DNA from: Glebionis coronaria
Taxonomy: Eukaryota; Streptophyta; Magnoliopsida; Asterales; Asteraceae
Direction of reading: 5' to 3'
DNA: 64,000 nucleotides
Assembly (NCBI GenBank): GCA_025667525.1
Contig: CM046874.1
Span: 424,350,400 to 424,414,399, forward strand
In this document: in pieces, positions 1 through 9,991 of the stretch
Layout: each line of letters opens with the position of its first letter
Position numbering within the stretch: position 1 is the first letter of the stretch
The notes under the pieces: model-generated
What the model was told of the DNA's origin: nothing
Databases searched by the model: none
What the model saw: only the letters and a program-made list of their open reading frames with translations
Translations under genes and position numbers: made by a program

Positions 1-959
1 TTCATGTGCGTACGATTTATTGATGGTTCCGAGTTTCGAAACCATCAAGGGGGAAGAAGAAGACACATTGAACGCACAACGAGTACACGTGATGAACTTC
101 ATACCTTCTTTTGATTTGAAGACATTCCGGGATGACATTTGTCTTAGCCGCAGAGAAAATCAGTGTTTTAACTCGTGGCGTTATCAATCTCTAAACGGTA
201 CACTACTGATTCGATGTTTAATTGTTTGGTTGTTGCAATTATTCATCATCATTATCCTATATGCATTCCCGGGACTTAACTGACTCTAGTGCATCTCCGA
301 AAGAAGATATGTGCATTTCCGGGACTTAATTGACTCTGGTATTACGATGTCAACTTCATGAATGGGATAAAGTGTCCACTTCAGTATTTGAGCTTCATAA
401 TTGGGATTGATTTACTTTCTTCAACTATGTGGGGGAAGAAATGTCTTGATTCTTTCTAGTATGCATAACTTGAACTCTCAGGGGGAAGAAAAATTCAGAA
501 GAATTATTCAAGCGTGAGAAGAGAAGTTGTTGATCTACTTGGTGTACCCCTTACTTTCAATCCCTCTTAGCAACGTTATCATGTTATATGATGGGATTTG
601 CTTGTTAGATTCCGCTGTGCGCTTAATCATTCTAAGCTTTATTGAAAGCTTTGAAGTTACTTACGAGGATTGTCGGTTTAGGGGGAAGCTATTTAAAAGC
701 TTCTACATCAAGTTTATGTGGCATGAATTAGGGGGAAGTTAATTCAGAAGCTTCTCCTTAACCAGAAGTATATAGATTACTTAGCTCATGCCGTTACAAT
801 ATTTCTACTACAAGTTAAAGATGAGTCGTTTTGAAGTCAAAGGCTTCAAAAGACATCATCAGCATTGGACGCTTCATGAAAGCTCTTGTTCTTAATCATT
901 ATGTACTTGTTAGAAAAAATATTGTAAGGAATTCTACACGTCGTCCCATGGGGGAAGAT
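1..959 (+). mobile_element. 3' internal end of a copia-type retrotransposon, with repeated polypurine tracts
   Basis: This is the non-coding stretch immediately upstream of an LTR that begins TGTTGG at 960. A purine tract of the form GGGGGAAG recurs at about 49, 431, 481, 681, 731 and 950; the last copy directly abuts the LTR, as a plus-strand primer should. Two copies of a roughly 28-bp direct repeat (TGCATTYCCGGGACTTAA core) lie near 262 and 312. No reverse transcriptase, RNase H or integrase is visible; short open frames at 20-283 and 527-742 show no recognisable domain. Multiple polypurine tracts are known from the SIRE/Maximus copia lineage, but the short LTR here does not settle the lineage. 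The rest of the element lies left of the window. Confidence 0.6.
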
Positions 960-1185
960 TGTTGGAAATTCACTTTATGTGACGACATTTAAGAATTCCC
1001 ATTAGTTATCATAGTCACACACGCTTAGACTAGACTAGGTTCAATGTATAGTTAAGTGTATGGTGTGTGACTATATATACCCCTCCTAGGCTTCCAAGGA
1101 GGGGTGTTGCTTGTGTTTTCCATTTTGTGTTTTAATACATTTTTTCTTTCTTTCACACACAACCTCTCTTCTCTCTCTCTCAACA
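960..1185 (+). repeat. Copia-type LTR (3' LTR), about 226 bp
   Basis: It starts TGTTG and ends CAACA, a perfect 5-bp terminal inverted repeat, and is preceded by the purine tract GGGGGAAGAT. A TATA-like stretch (TATATATACC) lies near 1072, followed by a pyrimidine-rich tail with TCTCTC runs. No primer-binding site follows it, so it reads as a 3' LTR. The 40 bases after it (1186-1224) are unassigned and may be gag sequence of the element it inserted into. The lineage is uncertain. Confidence 0.6.
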
Positions 1186-1224
1186 ATGTCTTCCACCATT
1201 TACCACCATGTTAGACCACCGGAT

Positions 1225-1575
1225 CTATAATAGCAAATCCACAAATTGTATGAAACGTTTGATATGAGCGTGTGGATCATCATTAGTACGGCCTAAAAAT
1301 GGTGTAGCGGAAACCATTTGAATAAAACCCGTTTTAAGTTCAAAATGATTAGCTCCAATATCTGGCACCACAATCGCGTCATCGTTTCCTTCAACGTGAG
1401 ATTGGAGAATCTCAATCATTGGTCGATTATCCGTTGCCATCGTTATGTCGAAAGCTCGATTCTCGGGATCGGCTTGAATGACGGTCTTTTTGTTTTTCTT
1501 CTTATTCTTCTTTTTGGAAGAATTGGAAGAATTTGGTACACCAATCGGTATGTATGTATGCGCGTGAGTGCGCAT
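1225..1575 (-). pseudogene. Gag N-terminal fragment of Athila-like element A
   Basis: This is a 116-residue open frame. It holds a Lys/Asn-rich N-terminus, then MATDNRPMIEILQ, then a stretch ending near HAHIKRFIQF. The central part aligns by eye with the start of the gag of element E (MANRTMMELLQ... DNPHYHIRNFNR), which is the N-terminal capsid region of Athila-type Ty3/gypsy gag. The frame ends at a stop and is cut off by the copia LTR; no zinc knuckle, protease or polymerase follows. Its position, upstream on the minus strand of a matching leader, primer site and LTR, supports the assignment. It cannot make a full gag. Confidence 0.6.
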
Positions 1576-2304
1576 ACAATTAAAACTTTGGAATGAGGTA
1601 GGTGACCTCGGTCGACTTTGAGAGGAAAAGGATTTTCCCTCTCGAGGTGCAATAGTAAAAAGCTACAAAAATATATTCTTAATACTAATTGAGTTGGCAA
1701 ACCAATAATCGGTCGTCCCTCTCAATATACGCACAAGCAAGCGGGGAAACGAGGTGGCACAAAGCACTTAAAAACCTTTTTCCTTAGACGGCCTTTTATA
1801 GCGCGTCGCCTTATACCCACCTTATAGTTTGTATATGTCGAGTTCAAACGTCTTACTAGTATTTATCTATTTTGCCTTTTTATTTCGTTATGGATGCGAA
1901 TACAATAGTTAGATGATGAAATCCCAACTAAGGCTTATTTGAAAAGTAGGTAAATTAATGTTCTACGTAATATAATATAATAAATGAAAAATCTTTTTGT
2001 ATTTTTTTAGAAAAATATATATTTACAATGAAAATCGAAAGAAATCGAACTAAAAAATAACACTAATACGTAATAATTTTGGCGTAATCTTTTAGGAAAA
2101 AGTATTACTTTTTGATTTTTTAATTTTTTTTGGTGCAAATCTTAGGAAAGAGTTTGCTTTTGTTGATTTTTTAATTTTTGTATTTTTAAGTTTTTGATTT
2201 TTTTTTGTTTTTTTTTGATTTTGTTGCAAGAAAATTAACGTTCAAAATGAACGGACCCCAAAATCCAAACGTCTCACGAAATCGTCAATCGTAACGAGCG
2301 AAGC
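1576..2304 (-). other. 5' leader of element A (non-coding)
   Basis: There is no convincing gene here. The gag-proximal half (about 1722-1960) matches the leader of element E (36228-36470), including the shared string CACAAGCAAGCGGGGAAACG. The primer-site-proximal half (about 2120-2317) instead matches the leader of element D (47470-47673), for example the GTTCAAAATGAACGGACCCC-like segment. The middle is AT-rich with T runs. Confidence 0.6.
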
Positions 2305-2317
2305 GGCAGCGGCGCCA
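2305..2317 (-). promoter_or_regulatory. Primer-binding site of element A
   Basis: On the minus strand it reads TGGCGCCGCTGCC, starting 2 nt after the LTR end. It resembles the tRNA-Asp-type primer site usual for Athila elements and is nearly identical to the site of element D. Confidence 0.75.
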
Positions 2318-2319
2318 TT

Positions 2320-5171
2320 TAATGTAGGGATTTTTAGTCCAATTAATGCAATTAATGTTCGTTTTTCCTCGACTCACTCAAATTGATTTCCGGTTAAATG
2401 TAAGACTACTTTGTTCTTGGTAAAACGTATATTTGGTATTTTAAAAGCTAAAAATTTCTTAATTTTAAAAACTATTTAATCTAATTTAAAAATCTATTTT
2501 AAACTAATTTAAATAAAAACCATTTTTGAAACTTAAACAAAATTAAAACTAATTTTTGTGAAACTAAAATAAAGACTTTTTAATGAAAACTATTTTTAAA
2601 ACAAAACTAATTTAATTAACTAAAATTTAAACTAAATAAAATTTAAACTGAATTAAAACTAAATTTAAAAATATTTAAAATTCCTAAAAGTAAATAAAAT
2701 ATTTTTTATCTTTTTATATTTTTATAAAAATTGAATAAAAGAAAATTAATAAAAAAACTTTCTAATTAAATTTAATTAAAACTAAAAATTTGTATTCAAA
2801 CTTTAAACAAACTAAAACTGCCAAAGAAATTAACCCTATATTAATCAAAAAGCGCGTAAAGAAACACAAGTAAAGGTCTAGATCAATTGGTTATGCTGTT
2901 GGTCTTTTAAGCTAGAGGTCCAGGGTTCGAGCCCTGGACAAACAATATTTTTACTATTATATTTTTTTTTTGGAATTAACTTTTTGGAATAACAAAGAAC
3001 AACAGATAAATTGTATCTGTTGTCTAGATAAAGCAAAATCAGTTATGAAACAAATAAGCAGACGAGACAAATAAGCAGTTAATCCAAATATAACAAATCC
3101 TAAATAAGCAAATAATTCTGAAAAGCAATGAGCAAATAATCAAATAAGCAGCCTAACCAATATAAGCCACACAGCCTAATAAATAAGCAAAATAAAAAAA
3201 AAACTAAATAAGCATCTAAAGCAAATAACAGCATATATTAAAAAGCCAATTAAGCTAATGAAACCTTAAATAAGCATAACAAATCAGATAAGCTAAAACA
3301 TTATAAGCTAAAAACTGAATAAGCAAATCCAAAACTAAGACGAAATCAAAACTTTACTTAAATCAAATAAGCAGTTATATTAAACCCAAAAAAAAGAACA
3401 AACATAAAACTAATAACATAAGCAGAAAACAATAATCAATAAGGCAGATCCAAATAAACTACTTGAACAAACTAAAATAAAGCAATAAATCCTATAATCC
3501 GAATAAACCAAATAGCAGACTAAATAATTCTAACAGCTTAATAAATAAAAAATAGATATATTAGGCAGATCCACTAAAACGCAAGTAGATAAAGCAAATA
3601 ACTTGAAACTTAAACTAAAACTGATAAAAAATTAAAAGAGGGAAGAACCTTATTGATGACAACCGTTGGGAAGAAGACGCGGCGCTGAGCCGTCTTATCG
3701 AAACCGAACAAACACCACCTTCTTATCCAAACATCGTCACCATCTCTAAACTAAACAGGTACTCTTCAAACCAAACGAACCAAACAGTAAGAACAGTAAC
3801 TTTGAATAAATCTCCTAGTGGGGAAGATTTAATTCACACTTTCTATTTCTTTTTCTTCTTTTTTTTATTATATTAATAATAATCAAAACGAACAGTAAGA
3901 AAAATGGATTAAAGGAGATAATTCAAGATTTGACAAAAAAATAAATTGGGACGAAAATTAATTAAAAGCAGCCTTTCATTAATAATAATAAAAATTACAA
4001 TTACTGAAAATTAAAGAAATACATTAACCCTAATTATCTAATTTGCAGAAATTTAAATAAAAAAAAGTGCTTAAAAAGTGCTATTCTGAAATTACAGATT
4101 AAGGATTTTTATAGACAAACCCTAGGAAACCCTCTTCTTAGCTTCAAAAGTAAGCAATAAATCTAGGCCATCCATTCCATCTTTTTTTCTTCTCTTTCTT
4201 GATCTTGCGGTGGAAAACACTCCTTGCATCACGGATTGCCAACCTGGATGGTTTGTGTTTGTTTACTGCTGAGGTGGAGTGATTCGATTGGTGGATTAGG
4301 GTTAGTGATGTGGTTTAACCAATCAAAACCAAGGAATTTGCCACGTGAGATGGAGGACCACACTGAGTGATTGCTTCCGATAAAGATGGGGATTTAATTC
4401 CCCATCGTGTGAATTACACGGGTGAATTAAAACCCCCCAAAAATTAGTGAGTAAATTTTGTTTGATGGGTAAATTAGGGTTTGGAGGTTTGGTGAAAAAA
4501 AAGCTGTGTTTGTTTTGTTTAGTGAGAGAGAAAGTAAACAGTGAATGGGTTTCTAGGTTGTAACGTCAAGTAAATGGGGTAGGTAAATATCTTTTATTAA
4601 GTGTGAGTGGATTGATATTTATCACGTGTGTGAGGGTATGGAAAGTTGGGTTGACTGTGTGAGTTGACCAGGCACTTATTTCTCTGTTTCATGTAAATAA
4701 GCCAAATGGGCTTTGGCCCAAATTTTAACCGTCCCAATGGTTAAACACTAAATGGGCTTTTGGGCTTTTTATCCAATGTGAAAGTAATTCATATCCATAA
4801 TTGGGCTTTAAGGCCCAATAAGAATATGTGGGTCCCACAAAGCTCGAATATCTTTTCAAAGATTAAATCCGCTAAAAACGAACTTGATCTCGGCTTCCTT
4901 GATTGTTTCTTCAAAACCTGTGTCGGTTTAGCTGGTTTTCGTGAACTAGGGCACACTTTTGGTCTTTGACTTTGTCTTCGTCTCTTTTTGGACTTTTCTT
5001 CAACATTTGACTGTGAAATCCCGTGTTTTCTCTTCTTTTAATCATTTGAACCTATTTAACATAACAACACAAAACCACGCGTAATTCCGTTTTTACGACA
5101 TTAAACACATGATTAGGTCTTGTTTTTCCTTGATTTTAGTGGCAAAAGGATAAGTGTTTACACACTTATTA
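2320..5171 (-). repeat. 5' LTR of element A, 2.85 kb, with TA...TA ends
   Basis: On the plus strand it starts TAATGTAGGG next to the primer site and ends CACACTTATTA. The ends are TA/TA, not the canonical TG/CA, as in element D. In element orientation the first bases form a hairpin (ATAAGTGT, loop GTAA, ACACTTAT). It contains a tRNA-like segment (2868-2945), a block crowded with ATAAGC words (about 3040-3620) and a cluster of TGGGCY/RGCCCA words (about 4700-4830). A region near 3645-3720 resembles 60415-60480 in element G's LTR. No internal gene is seen. Confidence 0.8.
2868..2945 (+). tRNA. tRNA-like pseudogene (Lys-UUU-like) inside an LTR
   Basis: A D-arm-like TCAATTGGTTATGCT is followed by an anticodon-arm-like TTGGT-CTTTTAA-GCTAG (loop centre TTT) and a T-arm GTCCAGGGTTCGAGCCCTGG with a B-box match (GGTTCGAGCC). 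The T loop is one base short of seven once the stem is fully paired, and no convincing acceptor stem pairs the two ends. I therefore call it a tRNA-derived pseudogene or SINE-like head, not a functional tRNA. A T run follows about 20 bases downstream and could end a Pol III transcript. Confidence 0.45.
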
Positions 5172-6334
5172 ATTAATATTAAGTAGAATTTTTATATTTT
5201 CTTAATAATGGAACTTAGTAGTAAATGAATGATTATAATACTTGAACGGAGAACGTAAACTAATATTTTAAGTATAACATTTTATGTCTACTTAAATGAG
5301 AAACTTGATTTTAAGTGAATGATTATTATAGATACATGTATGCTAACTGATATTAATAACTAAACATTTTATGTTTACTCAGAAATGAAACTTATATAAA
5401 TAAGTTTAAATGTATATTAATGCTACTTGAACTACGGATATTTAGATAAATACCTTAGCATAAATGAACTGACTAAAATCTGTATAAGCATACATATATG
5501 TTCTTTGTAGTATTATTAAGACTGTACTATCTGATTAGGCATAACTTTGGTGTGAGCTTTAATTGGATATCCGTGTTAAACAAGCGATTGCCTACTTCCA
5601 GGTGAGTTTACAGCCCCATATAAACTTTTGATAAACCTTTACTTTTTGAGAAAGAAAATATGCAAACATATAATGGACACAACTGGATTGTATAAACTTA
5701 ACTATGATTGATTATTATTGAAACTGTTACATTGTTGTAAATCGCCCGAATTTTATAAATAGATCTATTAGGGATTGACCATCCCCATCAGGGTGAGTCA
5801 TGCTCACTATGCCTTGGCCGGGACAACAGACGTATACCATGTTGGAACTAGAATGGGTGTCTTTTTGTAAGACACTATGTCCTCATCTGTTGAGGACTAT
5901 GGAGGTTAAGCTTCAGTTTCTAATAATAAACAAATGTTATCTACATTTTAGTAAGAACACTTTGTGCATTATTACTTCTATGATTATTGTATGTCCAAAC
6001 TAATTAAATGTTAAAATCTTTAAATTCACCAACTTTATGTTGACCCCGTTAGTATGTTTTGCGCAGGAATATGAAGTTAGTACGTGGTGTGTGCTTGGTC
6101 GCCAGCATCTTTGTATTCTGCATTGTAGGACTCGTCCGAGGTTCTATTTGGGAAACTCAAACAATCACTCTTCACCATGTTTAAGACAATTTTTATTTAT
6201 TTGTTTAAATAAACATGTAATTTGATTTGACTAACTCTTTATCTTATGCTCTATGGACTATATGCTATCGATCCACCCTTGTGACATCTCCGTGGATATA
6301 TTCCGCATATTTTGACCCTACCCGGGGTGTCACA
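5172..6334 (+). repeat. 5' LTR of element C, 3' portion only
   Basis: It matches 53586-54747 over about 1.16 kb with few differences and ends in the same GGGGTGTCACA. It is followed after 5 nt by a primer-binding site, which marks it as the 5' LTR. Its upstream part was displaced by insertion of element A. Small open frames at 5800-6003 and 6037-6225 are also present in the other LTR copy and show no protein-like conservation. Confidence 0.88.
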
Positions 6335-6339
6335 GAGAA

Positions 6340-6356
6340 TGGTATCAGAGCATTAG
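6340..6356 (+). promoter_or_regulatory. Primer-binding site of element C
   Basis: It reads TGGTATCAGAGCATTAG, the classic plant retroelement primer site complementary to initiator methionine tRNA, 5 nt after the LTR end TGTCACA. Confidence 0.92.
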
Positions 6357-6965
<609 letters not shown>

Positions 6966-7733
6966 ATGACTCTGCCTACTGCATCCACGACTCTTCTACC
7001 CAGAGTAGCTCCTACTCCAGTTGTTTGTTCATCCCCACGATCGACGCAGTGTGGATGGTTGTCAGCCTCAGATTCAGAGGATGACCCAGCCACCGAAGTT
7101 GTACTCCCAGAGGACCCTTTTTCTATCTCAGCATCAGCCACACCGGACCCAACCTCTATGGAGGAGGACCGGCTCCCTCCTAGCATACCACCTTCCGTGC
7201 CTCCATTCTTATCATCGGGCTATTTCTCCGGGTCCGTACCCGTCTCCACTTATGAGACCGGGGAAGGCTCCGGAGCAAGACGTGTCGATTCTGTTCAGGC
7301 CCATATTGTCGCACTGGCTGCACGCCAGGAGAAGGAGATATCGGACCTCCGCAGCCTAGTGATAGCTGGTCGACAAGGCCACACCATCATCCATGATCGT
7401 ATTGACACTTTCTCCCGCACTATGAGGAGAGAAGCCCAGGCCATTAAGGATGTCCAGACCAAGACTGATAAAGCATTGAAGTGGCTCATAGAGGAGAACC
7501 GTTGTCTTCACCAACGTATTCAGGTCATGGAGGGTCCTCAGCATCAGACCCATACTGCCCTATCTGCTCAGGAGCAATCGCTGTCAATCTTTTGTGATCT
7601 TGCCACCGTCCAACAAGACAGGATTACTGCAGAGATGACTCATCTCCGAGGAGCCACCAACAGACTCTGGACCCATTTGCTGACAACATTCCATGTGCTC
7701 AAGGAGACCCGAGCAACGATTCGGACATTGTAG
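6966..7733 (+). CDS. Extra ORF upstream of gag in element C (coiled-coil protein)
   Basis: This is a 255-residue intact frame between the 5' LTR and gag. Residues 1-110 are rich in Pro, Ser, Thr and acidic residues (for example DSEDDP). Residues about 115-255 are helical, with heptad-like spacing and no obvious membrane segment (for example SVQAHIVALAARQEKEISDL). No enzyme motif is visible. From memory, Asteraceae chromoviruses often carry a similar Pro/acidic plus coiled-coil protein fused ahead of gag; here it ends with its own TAG 0.5 kb before gag. Its role is unknown; self-association as an extended structural protein is an inference. It is the only intact frame left in element C. The start is the first ATG of the frame. 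Confidence 0.6.
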   Translation: MTLPTASTTLLPRVAPTPVVCSSPRSTQCGWLSASDSEDDPATEVVLPEDPFSISASATPDPTSMEEDRLPPSIPPSVPPFLSSGYFSGSVPVSTYETGEGSGARRVDSVQAHIVALAARQEKEISDLRSLVIAGRQGHTIIHDRIDTFSRTMRREAQAIKDVQTKTDKALKWLIEENRCLHQRIQVMEGPQHQTHTALSAQEQSLSIFCDLATVQQDRITAEMTHLRGATNRLWTHLLTTFHVLKETRATIRTL

Positions 7734-8244
7734 GGTTCCCGAAGAGCATCTACAGCTCCATCAGCACCATCAACACCAGCTTTATCTAATGGACCATCTA
7801 GGCAGAACTAGTATAGATGTACCAGACCTCTTGTACATCATAACAAGCTTACAGGTTGTATCCCGGCTATTATGATATAATACCTTCGTACTTTTATTCT
7901 TTTTCAAGCTTTTGGTGATGTATCCTTGTGTTGTACTTCTCTTTTTCTGGCATTTATTTTTGGATTTGATGTACTTAAGACAATGTATACCACTACACAG
8001 GACAAGGCTCGCTAAGTCTTTGTCCCGGATTTGCTATGCTCGATGAATGTTTAATTCCTTACGGAAATTTGCATGTAATAATTTTCCTATGTTATATCTG
8101 TTGCGTAATGTATTATATTATGAGATCTGACAGGGTTATCTAATTTGTTATGAAATCAATGCATGAAGTTTCCCCCTGCAAATAATATAAAAACTGTACT
8201 AACGTTTGAACAAATAATCTCAATTTGTGTATGATTATAGACAA
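7734..8244 (+). other. Spacer between the extra ORF and gag of element C
   Basis: No gene is seen. The sequence resumes protein-like composition only at the gag ATG (8245). Short open stretches just after the stop (7740-7875) look low-complexity (CAT/CAC-rich). Confidence 0.5.
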
Positions 8245-8819
8245 ATGGTGATTACGCGATCAAACCTCAATAATGCGACTGCTTCCAATACTGCTAATGC
8301 CGAAGCTCCTAAAGCTACTCATAATATCACCGCTGCTCAACTCAGAGAGATGATTAGTGAAAGCATCACGGCAGCTATGGCAGCCAGAGAAGCAAATCCA
8401 AATATGAACAATGATCCAAACCTCAACATGCACAGAAACAACGCAAAAAGGGGTTGTTCTTATCCCGACTTCTTGAAATGCGAACCCTCATACTACCGAG
8501 GAAAAGAAGGAGTTGTTGAATTGATGCAATGGTTTGAAAGGCTAGAGACAGTCTTCTGCATCAGCGGTTGTGCTGACGAGAAAAGAGCCAAGTTTGCCAT
8601 ATGCACACTACTTGAGAGCGCCCTTACTTGGTGGAACTCTATCTTCGCTACCCTTGGACATGACACTGCTTATGCTCTCACTTGGACCAACCTTAAGGAG
8701 AGAATGACTGAGAAATACTGTCCCAGAGGAGAAATGAAGAAGTTGGAAGTCGAGCTATGGGATCTCAAGTGTAAGAACAATGATATCCTTTAGTACAACC
8801 AAAGATTTCAAGAGTTAAG
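8245..8819 (+). pseudogene. Gag, 5' part, of element C (interrupted by element B)
   Basis: The frame opens MVITRSNLNNATASN, then an alanine-rich helix (TAAQLREMISESITAAM), then the capsid core: YPDFLKCEPSYYRGKEG, WFERLETVFCISGC, ALTWWNS, and KYCPRGEMKKLEVELW. These are the hallmark blocks of the retrotransposon gag family of chromovirus-type Ty3/gypsy elements. A TAG at 8791-8793 interrupts it, and element B inserted 26 bp further on (after 8819). The frame resumes at 19913 across the TTAAG duplication. The ATG at 8245 is preferred because gags of this type usually begin MV-TRS. Confidence 0.88.
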
Positions 8820-9402
8820 TGTTGATGCAAAAGTTGGTTGATCCTTGCTAGACCCGAATTAGGCTTAATTTGGGTTGGCTGGGCTCCGGCTCCTGCACCA
8901 AGTGAATCGTTTGGTTGGGATCCTGCACACTAAACAGCACGCGTTAGGCTTACCGTGGGAATGTTTCCCACGATTAGACTCCGGCGTGAGAGTAAGTAAT
9001 CGATTTAGGGTTTATGTGAGTTTAGAGTACAAGTCGTAATACCTTTGTGGAACCCTTGGGGGTTCCTTTTATAGGCAGTGAAACCCTAGTGGGCTTCCAC
9101 TGATGCTTCGGCCCCAAGGAAGAGATAATCACCAGAATTAGAATGATTGTTATCTTCTAATCTTGGTAGTGAATATCCTCTCTTATTGGGATAAAGATAT
9201 TCCTAGACAGAATATTATTCTGTCTAACCCTATGTCGGCCGCACACATGTGCACCGGGCCGTGGGCCACACACATGTGCGCGGTTACTGTTCATCCAAGC
9301 CCATAAGCCTGAATGACATTATTCCACCCATCTGTGATAGGCCGGATACGGGTAGTACCCATGGGCCGGGTTCATGACCCGGCTGGGGACTATACGTCAT
9401 CA
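8820..9402 (-). repeat. 3' LTR of element B
   Basis: 583 bp, TGTTGATGCA...TACGTCATCA on the plus strand, about 99% identical to 19325-19907. The six differences seen are C/T or A/G. In element orientation the start includes an inverted repeat CCGGGT-CATGA-ACCCGG. The purine tract at 9403-9415 abuts it. Confidence 0.96.
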
Positions 9403-9415
9403 TGTCCCCCCAGTC
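9403..9415 (-). promoter_or_regulatory. Polypurine tract of element B
   Basis: On the minus strand it reads GACTGGGGGGACA and directly abuts the 3' LTR, the expected position of the plus-strand primer. Confidence 0.85.
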
Positions 9416-9837
9416 TAGTTGTTACAACCGTAGGTGGAACCTCTAGACTACAAAAATGCTCCCCGGACGTACCAAGGAAACCATAGTGAATGACAAATTT
9501 GTCCAAGAATTTATATTGGCCGCACGTGACAACCTGGCTGAAGAAGTTATCTCATCAATATCTCAGCCGCATATAGTAACCGAGACAAATTAAATATAAT
9601 ATTAAATGTCAAGTCTTACGTAAGAGCCGCATAACCCGACATGAACAACTGTTCATCTGACTTGTTTGACTGAAAAAAGTGCAGACAGTCAGAACCTTGA
9701 GCAGTGCAAACGTTTGAATCAGATATGACCCGTGGGTCCCACCTGACGTTTCACTTGCCACTTGCCCCCTAGCCACACGATTAAGAATAGTGGCAGACAC
9801 GTGTCACACATCCAACAAGTTGTGACCCATGAGGCAA

Positions 9838-9850
9838 CCCTATAAATAAG
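9838..9850 (+). promoter_or_regulatory. TATA box of the antisense gene in element B
   Basis: CCTATAAATAAG lies on the plus strand about 150 bp upstream of the ATG at 9992, in an otherwise GC-balanced stretch, and is followed by a CA-rich probable start region (about 9868-9880). It suggests the antisense gene has its own promoter, independent of the LTR. Confidence 0.6.
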
Positions 9851-9991
9851 CCACCCCCACGGCTGTGTGAAACACACAGTTTATAACCTCCATTTCTGCC
9901 ATTAAAGCTTTCTTCTTAGCTTGAACCAAATACGCACGGATCCCTTCACACGAAGGTTAGAACACCACGTCCTTACACTCTTTTTTTAGCA

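Larger units (their letters stand above)
1225..5171 (-). mobile_element. Element A: 5' part of an Athila-like Ty3/gypsy retrotransposon
   Basis: Read on the minus strand, the order is LTR (5171-2320), primer-binding site (2317-2305), leader, and gag start (1575). The rest of the element is off the left edge or replaced by the copia end. The insertion target was the 5' LTR of element C. Bases 5172-5176 (ATTAA), just outside A, are followed by TATTAAGTAG, which is exactly how the intact 3' LTR of C reads at 53586-53600. ATTAA is therefore the likely target-site duplication; its partner is outside the window. Confidence 0.75.

Noticed and set aside
5800..6225. Two small plus-strand frames in the C 5' LTR
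   Set aside because: They are mirrored imperfectly at 54214-54417 in the 3' LTR; the second frame is not kept, and they overlap the expected R/U5 region.
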